In this document: piece by piece, positions 24,758-32,820 of the stretch
How the letters are laid out: every line of letters starts with the position of its first letter
How positions within the stretch are numbered: the stretch's first letter is position 1
Assembly: GCF_001006285.1 (NCBI RefSeq)
Contig: NZ_LBBT01000212.1
Span: 1-38,297, forward strand
Reading direction: 5' to 3'
DNA: 38,297 bases
Origin: Paraclostridium benzoelyticum
GTDB lineage: Bacteria > Bacillota > Clostridia > Peptostreptococcales > Peptostreptococcaceae
The notes under the pieces: model-generated
What the model was told of the DNA's origin: nothing
Seen by the model: the letters and a program-made list of their open reading frames with translations, nothing else
Databases searched by the model: none
Translations under genes and position numbers: made by a program

Positions 24758-26161
24758 ATGTTATATGGTAGAAAAAATCAATTAGGAGATAGTTATGATA
24801 CTCCAATATTTGGGACAACAGAATCTGGCTCTAGCGTGCCAAAAGATGTTTTAGGGAAAGATTCTATTGCTCCAAATTTAGCTTACAGATTAATTAAAGA
24901 TGAGTTAATGAATGAAGGAAATGCAAGACTTAACTTAGCAACATTCTGTCAAACATATATGGAAGATGAAGCAACAAAACTTATGGCAGAAACATTAGAA
25001 AAAAATGCTATAGACAAATCTGAATACCCACAAACAACAGAAATGGAAAACAGATGTGTAAATATGATAGCAAACTTATGGAATTCACCAAAAGAATTAA
25101 ATTATATAGGAACATCAACAGTAGGATCATCAGAAGCATGTATGCTTGGTGGTATGGCTATGAAATTTAGATGGAGAAACAGAGCAGAAAAATTAGGAAT
25201 AGATACAACAAAGAGAAAACCAAACTTAGTAGTATCATCAGGATTCCAAGTTTGTTGGGAAAAATTCTGTGTATACTGGGATATAGAAATGCGTTTAGTA
25301 CCAATGGATGAAGAACATATGAGCTTAAACGTGGGTAAAGTTTTAGATTATGTGGATGACTACACAATAGGTGTTGTAGCATTACAAGGTATAACATATA
25401 CAGGAAAATTTGATGATATAAAAGCATTAGATGCATTACTTGAAGAACACAATAAAACAGCAAAAATAAGTGTACCAATACATGTAGATGCAGCATCAGG
25501 TGGATTATTTACACCATTTATAGATCCAGATATGGAATGGGATTTTAGATTGAAAAATGTAGTATCAATAAGTACATCAGGACATAAATACGGATTAGTA
25601 TACCCAGGTATAGGATGGGTAATATGGAAAGATGAAGAGTACTTACCAAAAGAATTAATATTTGAAGTAAGTTACTTAGGAGGATCAATGCCAACGATGG
25701 CAATAAACTTCTCAAGATCAGCAAGTCAAGTAATAGGACAATACTATAACTTCTTAAGACTTGGATTTGAAGGATACAGAGAAATACATCAACGTACAAA
25801 AGATGTAGCTATGTACTTATCTGATGAAATAGAGAAAACAGGATTATTCAAAATTTATAATAATGGAGAAAATTTACCAATAGTATGTTATAGATTGATT
25901 GATAATGCTAATGTGGAATGGACATTATACGACCTAGCAGATAGATTAGCAATGAAAGGATGGCAAATACCAGCATATCCATTACCAATTAACCTAGATA
26001 AAACAATAATACAACGTATAGTATGTAGAGCAGACTTAAGTCATGATATGGCTGAATTATTTATAAGAGATTTAAAAACAGCTATAAAAGATTTAAATGA
26101 TGCAAATGTATTAGTTCATGGTAAAGAACCAGAAAACAAAGTGTACGGATTTACTCACTAA
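24758..26161 (+). CDS. gadB: Glutamate decarboxylase GadB, copy 1, 467 aa
   Basis: Seen: a PLP group II decarboxylase of full family length (E. coli 466). The PLP lysine is K277 in STSGHKYGLVYPG. Upstream are the cofactor-binding motifs GTSTVGSSEACMLGG and VHVDAASGGLFTPF. The ribosome site is AGGGAGGTTTTTAAA. The protein ends in YGFTH; its final histidine recalls the C-terminal His of E. coli GadB (FKHT) that blocks the active site at neutral pH, but here it is the very last residue. Known: glutamate plus a proton gives GABA plus CO2. It pairs with GadC 39 bp upstream for acid resistance and possibly for energy. A 191-bp piece (25553-25743) is identical to copy 2. Confidence 0.96.
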   Translation: MLYGRKNQLGDSYDTPIFGTTESGSSVPKDVLGKDSIAPNLAYRLIKDELMNEGNARLNLATFCQTYMEDEATKLMAETLEKNAIDKSEYPQTTEMENRCVNMIANLWNSPKELNYIGTSTVGSSEACMLGGMAMKFRWRNRAEKLGIDTTKRKPNLVVSSGFQVCWEKFCVYWDIEMRLVPMDEEHMSLNVGKVLDYVDDYTIGVVALQGITYTGKFDDIKALDALLEEHNKTAKISVPIHVDAASGGLFTPFIDPDMEWDFRLKNVVSISTSGHKYGLVYPGIGWVIWKDEEYLPKELIFEVSYLGGSMPTMAINFSRSASQVIGQYYNFLRLGFEGYREIHQRTKDVAMYLSDEIEKTGLFKIYNNGENLPIVCYRLIDNANVEWTLYDLADRLAMKGWQIPAYPLPINLDKTIIQRIVCRADLSHDMAELFIRDLKTAIKDLNDANVLVHGKEPENKVYGFTH

Positions 26162-26184
26162 TATAAAAAATATAGTATAGATTG

Positions 26185-26228
26185 AAAAAGTCTTAGTATT
26201 ATTTAAATAATACTAAGACTTTTTTTAT
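26185..26228 (+). terminator. Terminator of the first gadCB operon
   Basis: A perfect 40-bp palindrome (arms 26185-26204 and 26205-26224, core GTCTTAGTATTATTT) runs into TTTTTTT. It separates the two gad operons, so they are independent transcription units. Confidence 0.95.
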
Positions 26229-26282
26229 TGTTTGTTAAATTGAAGGCTAATGAAGCTTAAATTGCAAAATAAAAATAAAATG

Positions 26283-26320
26283 AAACTTTTTTTGCAAAAA
26301 AAGTTTAATAGGATTATAAT
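26283..26320 (+). promoter_or_regulatory. Promoter of the second gadCB operon with overlapping palindrome
   Basis: TTGCAA (26292-26297), a 17-bp spacer and perfect TATAAT (26315-26320) form a good sigma-A promoter. A perfect 24-bp palindrome (26283-26306: AAAC, seven T, G, then its mirror) covers the -35, a natural position for a repressor or for a factor that bends DNA. Copy 1 has no such palindrome. Confidence 0.65.
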
Positions 26321-26412
26321 AGGGTAAATATACAATATAAAATTAAGAAATTATTTTAGGCCTATGATAATTTACATTGAGAAGAATTAAGACAAAATAG
26401 GAGATGATTGAC

Positions 26413-27828
26413 ATGAAAGAAGAAAACGCAGCTAGAGGTAATTCACTTACTTTGTTTGCATTCTTCGCAATGACTGCATCAATGGTTATGACTGTATATG
26501 AGTATCCTACATTTGCTACATCAGGATTTAATTTAGTATTTTTCCTTTTACTTGGAGGAATATTATGGTTTTTACCTGTAGCATTGTGTGCAGCAGAAAT
26601 GGCCACAGTTGATGGCTGGCAAGAAGGTGGAATATTTGCTTGGGTTGGAAATACTTTAGGAGAAAGATTCGGATTTGCAGCGATATTTTTTCAATGGTTC
26701 CAAATAACAGTTGGATTTGTAACAATGATTTATTTTATATTAGGTTGTGTTTCATATATATTCAACTGGAATGCATTAAACAATGTTCCTGTTTTAAAAT
26801 TTATAGCAGTTTTAGTTATATTCTGGGGATTAACATTAACACAATTAGGTGGAACAAAGAATACTGCTAAAATAGCAAAAGCTGGATTTATACTTGGAAT
26901 AGCTATACCAGCAATAATATTATTTGGAATATCTATAGCTTATTTAGTACAAGGTAATCCAATTGATGTAAAGATAGGAGCTAGATATTTTGTTCCTGAC
27001 TTTTCAAAAGTAAATACATTAGTTGTTTTTGTATCATTTATACTAGCATATATGGGAGTTGAAGCATCAGCATCACATGTAAATGAATTAGAGAATTCAA
27101 AACGCAATTATCCATTAGCTATGATTATATTAGTTATAGTAGCTATAGTACTTAACACAATTGGAGGATTAACAGTTGCAGCTGTAATTCCACAAGGTGA
27201 TTTAAATTTAAGTTCAGGAGTAGTTGATACTTTTAAAGTTTTAATACTACATTTTATACCAAATGGAACATGGATTGTAAAATTAATAGCATTACTATTA
27301 GCATTAGGTGTAATGGGTGAAGTTAGTGCATGGGTTGTAGGACCTTCAAGAGGTATGTATATAGCAGCTCAAAAAGGAATTTTACCAAAATCATTAACTA
27401 AAACTAATAAACATGATGTTCCAGTAAACTTAGTTTTTGTACAAGGGATAGTAGTTACAATATGGGCAGCGGTTCTTACACTTGGCGGTGGAGGAGACAA
27501 TGTTTCATTTCTTACAGCTATATCACTAACAGTAGTTATATATTTAGTAGGATATTTACTATTCTTCATAGGGTACTTTAAATTAATACTAAAAAGAGAT
27601 GATTTAAAACGTTCTTATCAAGTTCCTGGTGGAAAAATATTTAAATTAATAGTTGCCGCATGCGGTTTCTTAACTTCAATATTTGCATTGATTATATCAT
27701 TTTTCCCACCAAGTCAGTTAGTTGGTAAGAGTATACATGAATATTTAACTATATTAAGTGTAAGTTTTGTAGTAACAGTATTAATACCTTTTGTAATATA
27801 TTCAATTACATGTAAGAAGAGTAGATAA
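26413..27828 (+). CDS. gadC: Glutamate:GABA antiporter GadC, copy 2, 471 aa
   Basis: Seen: highly similar to copy 1 along its whole length, with most changes conservative and many silent. Start chosen at ATG 26413 with AGGAG 9 bp upstream (AGGAGATGATTGAC); the ATG at 26404 directly abuts that site. About 12 membrane segments and the same motifs (VEASASHVNELENSKRNYPLAM, GEVSAWVVGPSRGMYIAAQKG) are present. Role as for copy 1: exchange of glutamate for GABA. It differs near the ends: the N-terminus is MKEENAARGN rather than MKQAQAAKKN, and the C-terminus ITCKKSR is shorter. It also ends before the E. coli plug region. It has its own sigma-A promoter with a palindrome, so the two copies probably respond differently. 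Confidence 0.93.
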   Translation: MKEENAARGNSLTLFAFFAMTASMVMTVYEYPTFATSGFNLVFFLLLGGILWFLPVALCAAEMATVDGWQEGGIFAWVGNTLGERFGFAAIFFQWFQITVGFVTMIYFILGCVSYIFNWNALNNVPVLKFIAVLVIFWGLTLTQLGGTKNTAKIAKAGFILGIAIPAIILFGISIAYLVQGNPIDVKIGARYFVPDFSKVNTLVVFVSFILAYMGVEASASHVNELENSKRNYPLAMIILVIVAIVLNTIGGLTVAAVIPQGDLNLSSGVVDTFKVLILHFIPNGTWIVKLIALLLALGVMGEVSAWVVGPSRGMYIAAQKGILPKSLTKTNKHDVPVNLVFVQGIVVTIWAAVLTLGGGGDNVSFLTAISLTVVIYLVGYLLFFIGYFKLILKRDDLKRSYQVPGGKIFKLIVAACGFLTSIFALIISFFPPSQLVGKSIHEYLTILSVSFVVTVLIPFVIYSITCKKSR

Positions 27829-27887
27829 TATAAATAAAATTAATTAATAAAAAAGACAAGCATTGTAATTCAGGGAGGTTTTTCAAA

Positions 27888-29279
27888 ATGTTATTTAAAA
27901 AAGAAGATGATTATAGTACACCAGTGTTTGGGACAATAGAGTCTGGCTCTAATATTCCAAAAGACGTAATAGGGAAAGATTCTATTGCTCCAAACATAGC
28001 GTATAGATTAATAAAAGACGAGTTAATGAATGAAGGTAATGCAAGACTTAACTTAGCGACATTCTGTCAAACATATATGGAAGAGGAAGCAACACAACTT
28101 ATGGCAGAAACATTAGAAAAAAATGCTATAGATAAATCTGAATATCCACAAACAACAGAAATGGAAAATAGATGTGTTGATATGATAGCAAACTTATGGA
28201 ATGCACCAAAAGAGTTAAGCTATATAGGAACATCAACAGTAGGATCATCAGAAGCATGTATGCTTGGTGGTATGGCTATGAAATTTAGATGGAGAAACAG
28301 AGCAGAAAAATTAGGAATAGATACAACAAAGAAAAAACCAAACTTAGTAGTATCTTCAGGATATCAAGTTTGTTGGGAAAAATTCTGTGTATACTGGGAT
28401 ATAGAGATGCGTACTGTACCAATGGATGAAGAACATATGAGTTTAGATATAGACAAAGTTTTAGATTATGTAGATGACTATACAATTGGTATAGCAGCAT
28501 TACTTGGAATAACATATACAGGGAAATTTGATGACATAAAAGCATTAGATGCATTAATTGAAGAATACAATAAAACAGCAAAAATAAGTGTACCAATACA
28601 TGTAGATGCTGCATCAGGTGGATTATTTACACCATTTATAGATCCTGAACTTGAGTGGGACTTTAGATTAAAAAATGTAGTATCAATAAGTACATCAGGA
28701 CATAAATACGGATTAGTATACCCAGGTATAGGATGGGTAATATGGAAAGATGAAGAGTACTTACCAAAAGAATTAATATTTGAAGTAAGTTACTTAGGAG
28801 GATCAATGCCAACGATGGCAATAAACTTCTCAAGATCAGCAAGTCAAGTAATAGGACAATATTACAACTTCTTAAGACTTGGATTTGAAGGATATAGACA
28901 AATACATCAACGTACAAAAGATGTAGCGATGTACCTATCTAAAGAAATTGAAAATACAGGATTATTTAAGATATACAATGATGGTGAAAATTTACCTATA
29001 GTATGTTATAGATTAAGAAATGAAGATGCTGTACAATGGACATTATATGATTTAGCAGATAGATTAGCAATGAAAGGATGGCAAATACCAGCATATCCAT
29101 TACCTGTTAATCTAGATAAAGTTATAATACAACGTATAGTATGTAGAGCAGATTTAAGTTATGACATGGCTGAATTATTTATAAGAGACTTAAATACAGC
29201 TATAGATGATTTAAATAAAGCAACTATATTAGTTCATGGTAAAAAAGCAGAAAATAAAAAATATGGTTTTACTCATTAA
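27888..29279 (+). CDS. gadB: Glutamate decarboxylase GadB, copy 2, 463 aa
   Basis: Seen: PLP lysine K273 in STSGHKYGLVYPG and the same cofactor motifs as copy 1. The N-terminus is four residues shorter (MLFKKEDDYSTPVFGT), and the end is YGFTH with a terminal histidine. The ribosome site CAGGGAGGTTTTTCAAA is almost the same as in copy 1. It sits 59 bp after its gadC. Function is decarboxylation of glutamate to GABA. DNA 28671-28861 is identical to 25553-25743 of copy 1 and 28221-28332 to 25103-25214, while other parts differ at many third positions. This suggests sequence exchange between copies. A strong palindromic terminator follows. Confidence 0.96.
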   Translation: MLFKKEDDYSTPVFGTIESGSNIPKDVIGKDSIAPNIAYRLIKDELMNEGNARLNLATFCQTYMEEEATQLMAETLEKNAIDKSEYPQTTEMENRCVDMIANLWNAPKELSYIGTSTVGSSEACMLGGMAMKFRWRNRAEKLGIDTTKKKPNLVVSSGYQVCWEKFCVYWDIEMRTVPMDEEHMSLDIDKVLDYVDDYTIGIAALLGITYTGKFDDIKALDALIEEYNKTAKISVPIHVDAASGGLFTPFIDPELEWDFRLKNVVSISTSGHKYGLVYPGIGWVIWKDEEYLPKELIFEVSYLGGSMPTMAINFSRSASQVIGQYYNFLRLGFEGYRQIHQRTKDVAMYLSKEIENTGLFKIYNDGENLPIVCYRLRNEDAVQWTLYDLADRLAMKGWQIPAYPLPVNLDKVIIQRIVCRADLSYDMAELFIRDLNTAIDDLNKATILVHGKKAENKKYGFTH

Positions 29280-29285
29280 TTATAT

Positions 29286-29325
29286 AAAAAGAAGCTAATT
29301 CAATTGAATTAGCTTCTTTTTATAT
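29286..29325. terminator. Bidirectional terminator between gadB2 and the C39 peptidase gene
   Basis: A perfect 36-bp palindrome (29286-29321, arms AAAAAGAAGCTAATTCAA and complement) has T-runs on both strands. It serves the convergent genes on each side. Confidence 0.92.
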
Positions 29326-29346
29326 AAATCAATATAAGTATTAGAC

Positions 29347-30240
29347 TTAAACGCTAAATGCCCATACATTTTTAGCTTCTTTTAAAAATACGTCAACATC
29401 CCAAGTTTTGCTACTTCTTTCTTTACTATCAGAGTCATTAACTATTATTTTTCCGTCATCAGTAACACCAGTTAATACAATATAATGGCCTTCTGTTGTA
29501 AAATGACCGGGTCCCATGGTTGCTATAACTGGATTTCCTTTTTCAAGGTTTGAGATAATGATTGAAGCACTTAAAGGTATAACTTTGCCTTTAAGGCCTA
29601 GTTTTTTAGCTCCATCAGTCATTAATGACCAAGCTGTACCAACACCATCTACTAGATATCCGTTTTTAACACTAAAGTTTTCAATATATTTTGGACTTAA
29701 GTTTTCATTTCCAGTAAGACCTACAGCAACCATTGATAGGGCTGTTGGACCACAACCATTAATTGCGAAATAATCAGGACCATATTTATCATAACCCCAT
29801 CTTTCATCCCATTGCATGTATAAAGGTATTTCGCCTTTTGTATAACTTCCTTCAACAGGTGTTGATACTTCAGTTTGTCCACCTTTATGATTTACAAAGT
29901 CAGCGACAAAATCTATTGTTTCAGGTTTTTTAGATGCCATGACTAAAAACTCAGGAGGATACTCACTTGGATTTTTTAGTATTTCATAAATTTTAGGATA
30001 CACAGGAGCTAAGTCTATTAATTTTTGAATTACAGGATCTTTTGATTCAAGTAATTCCTTAGACAACTCAACAGTTTTTGGGCTTGCATATCCAACTGTG
30101 CTTGAAAATGCATTTGATACTTCTTTATATCCTATAAATATACCTAATGATAATACTATGGGTAAAGCAATAAGTTTAACTTTTTGCTTGTTTAGTTTTT
30201 GCTTCTTTTTTACGCTATGTTTTCCTTTTGCATAAGCCAA
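29347..30240 (-). CDS. Membrane-anchored C39-like cysteine peptidase, 297 aa
   Basis: Seen: start is TTG at 30240, behind AGAGGAGAGGATTAGAAA, with no ATG near. A basic N-terminus (KGKHSVKKKQKLNKQK) precedes one hydrophobic segment at about residues 22-38 (VKLIALPIVLSLGIFIG), a signal anchor placing the rest outside. Residues about 135-297 form a Peptidase_C39_2-type papain-like domain with C163 (NGCGPTALSM), H252 (EGHYIVLTG) and N268/D269 (VNDSDS). Known: relatives are secreted peptidases of mostly unknown target; unlike true C39 bacteriocin peptidases no ABC transporter is attached. Inference: an envelope-processing enzyme, target unknown. It is a single-gene unit, divergent from the DUF2156 gene. 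Confidence 0.82.
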   Translation of the reverse strand: MAYAKGKHSVKKKQKLNKQKVKLIALPIVLSLGIFIGYKEVSNAFSSTVGYASPKTVELSKELLESKDPVIQKLIDLAPVYPKIYEILKNPSEYPPEFLVMASKKPETIDFVADFVNHKGGQTEVSTPVEGSYTKGEIPLYMQWDERWGYDKYGPDYFAINGCGPTALSMVAVGLTGNENLSPKYIENFSVKNGYLVDGVGTAWSLMTDGAKKLGLKGKVIPLSASIIISNLEKGNPVIATMGPGHFTTEGHYIVLTGVTDDGKIIVNDSDSKERSSKTWDVDVFLKEAKNVWAFSV

Positions 30241-30364
30241 TTTCTAATCCTCTCCTCTAATGTATAAAATCAAGTCTAATATAATTATACAACTTTAAAT
30301 TAAATACAATATAACAAAACTGTAACAAATTTTTTTGATAAATAAATTGACAATTTCAAACATG

Positions 30365-30409
30365 GTTACGAAAAAGTAACTAATTAATTAAATCAATTAA
30401 ATTTGATAT
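30365..30409 (+). promoter_or_regulatory. Promoter region of the DUF2156 gene
   Basis: TGATATAAT is a perfect extended -10 near 30404-30412. Upstream lies an inverted repeat GTTAC / GTAAC with a 6-bp gap (30365-30369, 30376-30380) that could be an operator. The -35 is weak. Confidence 0.4.
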
Positions 30410-30448
30410 AATGTAATATATGATATATTGATTTGGAGGTAATTTATT

Positions 30449-31339
30449 GTGTTTAAGGATATAGAAATAGATTGTAAAAACATATTAGATAAATATTTTG
30501 ATTTAGTTGATTACGAAGCATGTGAGTATTGCTTTACTACATTATATATGTGGAAAGATTTATATAATACAAAGTACTATGTTGAAGAGGATTTTGCTAT
30601 AGTTGCAGGAGAATATGAAAACAAAGGTTTTATAATATTGCCTTTAGCTAAAAAAGAAAATATGAATAAAGCTTTTGATTTTATAATTAAAAACTTTGAG
30701 AAACAACACAAACAAATTCATTTAAAAGCTATAAATAAAGAAGTCGTTGAATACTTACAAAGTGTTTATGGAGATAGATTCGAATATATTGAAGAACGCA
30801 ACAATTTTGATTATATATATGATGGAGAAAGTCTAAGAACTTTAGCAGGAAGAAAAAATCAAAAGAAAAGAAACCACCTAAATAGTTTTGTTAAAGAATA
30901 TGGTGATAGAGTAGAATATAAAAAGTTAGAAGAAGCAGACTTTGATGAATGTATAAATTTATTAAAAGAGTGGTCAAAAGATAAAGAGGAAAGTATAGAA
31001 CTAGATAGTGAATTTAAAGCAATAAAAAGAATATTTAAGAATTATGAAAAATTAAAAGAGACATTAAAGATAAGTGGTATATATATTGACTCTAAATTAG
31101 AAGCATTTTCTATTGGAGAAATGTTAAATGATAATATGGCGGTAATACATGTTGAAAAAGCAAATGCAGATATAAGAGGGTTGTACCCTTATATTAACCA
31201 ACAGTTCTTATTAAATGAATTTAGTGATGTTGAATTTGTTAATAGAGAAGAAGATTTAGGGATAGAAGGTCTTAGAAAAGCAAAGCTTTCATATCATCCA
31301 GTTAAATTTGCTGAAAAATATACTGTAATAGAAAAATAA
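30449..31339 (+). CDS. DUF2156 (phosphatidylglycerol lysyltransferase-like) protein, 296 aa
   Basis: Seen: GTG start with GGAGGTAATTTATT. The chain has two GNAT-like halves; typical words are CFTTLYMWKDLYNTKYY, LAGRKNQKKRNHLNSFVKEY, FSIGEMLNDNMAVIHVEKANADIRGLYPYINQQF and VNREEDLGIEGLRKAKLSYHP. Known: this is the DUF2156 family, related to the catalytic domain of MprF but without its membrane flippase part; soluble relatives may transfer aminoacyl groups or act as other acyltransferases. Substrate is unknown. It is flanked by its own promoter and terminator, so it is probably a single-gene unit, divergent from a secreted peptidase and upstream of an acylation operon. I am sure of the family and unsure of the reaction. 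Confidence 0.78.
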   Translation: MFKDIEIDCKNILDKYFDLVDYEACEYCFTTLYMWKDLYNTKYYVEEDFAIVAGEYENKGFIILPLAKKENMNKAFDFIIKNFEKQHKQIHLKAINKEVVEYLQSVYGDRFEYIEERNNFDYIYDGESLRTLAGRKNQKKRNHLNSFVKEYGDRVEYKKLEEADFDECINLLKEWSKDKEESIELDSEFKAIKRIFKNYEKLKETLKISGIYIDSKLEAFSIGEMLNDNMAVIHVEKANADIRGLYPYINQQFLLNEFSDVEFVNREEDLGIEGLRKAKLSYHPVKFAEKYTVIEK

Positions 31340-31359
31340 AATGTTAAATTATTGAAATT

Positions 31360-31396
31360 AAGGCATTGTCATAGAAATTGGCAATGCCTTTTGTTA
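31360..31396 (+). terminator. Terminator of the DUF2156 gene
   Basis: AAGGCATTG and CAATGCCTT form the stem, followed by TTGTTATT. The first Spo0A-type box begins about 12 bp further on. Confidence 0.8.
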
Positions 31397-31407
31397 TTAT
31401 AATATCA

Positions 31408-31493
31408 TGTCGAATGAAAAAATAATATGTCGAAAATAATTACAAAACTGTAAAAAAAAATTATACAAAAAAATGGAAGAAAAAGAGTATAAT
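31408..31493 (+). promoter_or_regulatory. Tandem Spo0A-type boxes and promoter before the acylation operon
   Basis: Two perfect TGTCGAA boxes (31408-31414 and 31428-31434), in the same orientation and exactly 20 bp apart, match the Spo0A consensus TGnCGAA. A TATAAT (31488-31493) without a clear -35 lies 54 bp downstream, so the boxes would sit at about -66 to -92. This fits activation by Spo0A or another regulator; no third box was seen nearby. Confidence 0.55.
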
Positions 31494-31552
31494 ATATAAT
31501 TATTTTATATGGTAAGAAATTTAATATTATATGTAAGAAAGAAGTGACACTT

Positions 31553-32317
31553 ATGAGGAAAATTTTATATGTTCGTACTATGAAAATTGTGTTGATCGGA
31601 GGCGCTATATTAATTTTATTAGGCTTTGCGAGGCATATATATAAAATCAAATTCGGCCAAGCAGAAGTAAATCCGGAAAAAGGCGTAGCTAAAATAAAAG
31701 AATTAGAATCAGAAGATATATCAAGTATAAGAAATGAAATTGAAAAAAATAGCGACGACAGTTCGAATATAGATGAAAACAAAGATAATGCAAACTTTGA
31801 AAAAGTATTTGATGATTCTGTAATAATGGGGGACTCAAGAGGTGAGGGACTAACAGAATATGGTTTTTTAAGTCCATCATCAGTTGTAGCATATAAAGGA
31901 AGAAATGTAATACAGGCAAAAGGAGATGTATCAGAAGTTGTTAACCTTTCACCTAGTAATGTGTTTTTAACTTATGGAATGAATGATTTACAATTGTTTA
32001 GTAACTCTAAGGACTTTATTAATAACTATGAAATACTTATAAAAGACATTGAACGAAAATTACCGAGTTCTAAAATATATGTAACTTCTATAATACCAAC
32101 AACTCAAGCAGCTATGGAAAAAGAGCATAGTTTTAAGAATGTATATAGTTTTAATAAGGCGTTAGAAGGTATGTGTAAGGCTTTAAATGTAGAGTTTATC
32201 GATGTTAATGATAGCGTTAACTCAAAAAGCAACTTATATGCGCCGGATGGTATACATTTTAGTCCTAAATTTTATAATGGTTATTTAAATATGTTAAAAA
32301 TTAAGACTAATTTATAG
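31553..32317 (+). CDS. SGNH/GDSL-type hydrolase, membrane-anchored, 254 aa
   Basis: Seen: start chosen at ATG 31553 (MRKILYVRTMKIVLIGG), with GAAGTGACACTT as weak ribosome site; a GTG at 31544 in frame is possible and would add three residues. One hydrophobic segment at about residues 10-24 anchors it. The SGNH nucleophile is S95 in MGDSRGEG, the TYGMNDLQ block carries the Asn, and D232/H235 lie in YAPDGIHFSP. Known: such enzymes in this gene setting add or remove acyl groups on wall polysaccharides together with MBOAT proteins. It is first in a four-gene operon, with 15 bp to the lipoprotein gene. Inference: an O-acetyl transfer or esterase step outside the membrane. The exact polymer is unknown. 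Confidence 0.82.
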   Translation: MRKILYVRTMKIVLIGGAILILLGFARHIYKIKFGQAEVNPEKGVAKIKELESEDISSIRNEIEKNSDDSSNIDENKDNANFEKVFDDSVIMGDSRGEGLTEYGFLSPSSVVAYKGRNVIQAKGDVSEVVNLSPSNVFLTYGMNDLQLFSNSKDFINNYEILIKDIERKLPSSKIYVTSIIPTTQAAMEKEHSFKNVYSFNKALEGMCKALNVEFIDVNDSVNSKSNLYAPDGIHFSPKFYNGYLNMLKIKTNL

Positions 32318-32332
32318 ATAGGAGTGAGTATT

Positions 32333-32803
32333 TTGAGAAAGTTTAAAAAGTGTATTTTGACTCTTAGTTTTGTATGTACGATGTTTATTGTTAGTGGATG
32401 TGGAATAAATAATGATAAATCTGCTAGAAGTATAACTGAAGATATTAGCAAAACTGTTAATTTAAACAATATGGAAAAAAGTGATAGCAAATCTTTAAGA
32501 AGATTTTTTGGTTTAAACTCTAGCGAGTTTGAAGATTTTTCAATATACATACCTAAATCTACTATGGATGTAGAAGAGATGCTTGTGATAAAAGTAAAGG
32601 ATAAGGGGCAAATTCAAGGAATAGAAGATGCTATAGATAGTAGAGTTAATAAACAAATTGAAAGTTTTAGTGGATATGGACCAAAACAAGTAGCATTACT
32701 TCAAGATTACGAAGTCAAAGATAAAGGTAACTTTGTATTTTATGCAGTTTCAAAGGATTTAGATAAACTGACTGATTCATTTAAAGAAAGTATCAAAAAT
32801 TAA
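32333..32803 (+). CDS. DUF4358 lipoprotein, 156 aa
   Basis: Seen: start chosen at TTG 32333, eight bases behind AGGAG; the GTG at 32324 lies inside that ribosome site. The protein begins MRKFKKCILTLSFVCTMF with a lipobox (IVSGC), so it should be a lipoprotein. The mature part holds SIYIPKSTMDVEEMLVIKVKD and YEVKDKGNFVFYAVSKD, typical of DUF4358. Known: DUF4358 proteins are small clostridial lipoproteins that repeatedly lie beside MBOAT and DHHW genes; function is unknown. The conserved neighbourhood suggests an accessory part of the acylation machinery outside the membrane. The next gene starts 17 bp later. Confidence 0.8.
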   Translation: MRKFKKCILTLSFVCTMFIVSGCGINNDKSARSITEDISKTVNLNNMEKSDSKSLRRFFGLNSSEFEDFSIYIPKSTMDVEEMLVIKVKDKGQIQGIEDAIDSRVNKQIESFSGYGPKQVALLQDYEVKDKGNFVFYAVSKDLDKLTDSFKESIKN

Positions 32804-32820
32804 AAAAGAGAGGTAAACAA

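Noticed and set aside
25167..28917. Leu/His-rich open frames opposite both gadB genes
   Set aside because: They lie antisense within gadB, recur at the same places in both copies, have no ribosome sites and show low-complexity composition; shadows of gadB codon use.
29347..30240. Bacteriocin-processing C39 peptidase/exporter
   Set aside because: No ABC transporter domain and no bacteriocin-like small gene nearby; it has a signal anchor and fits the stand-alone C39_2 type.
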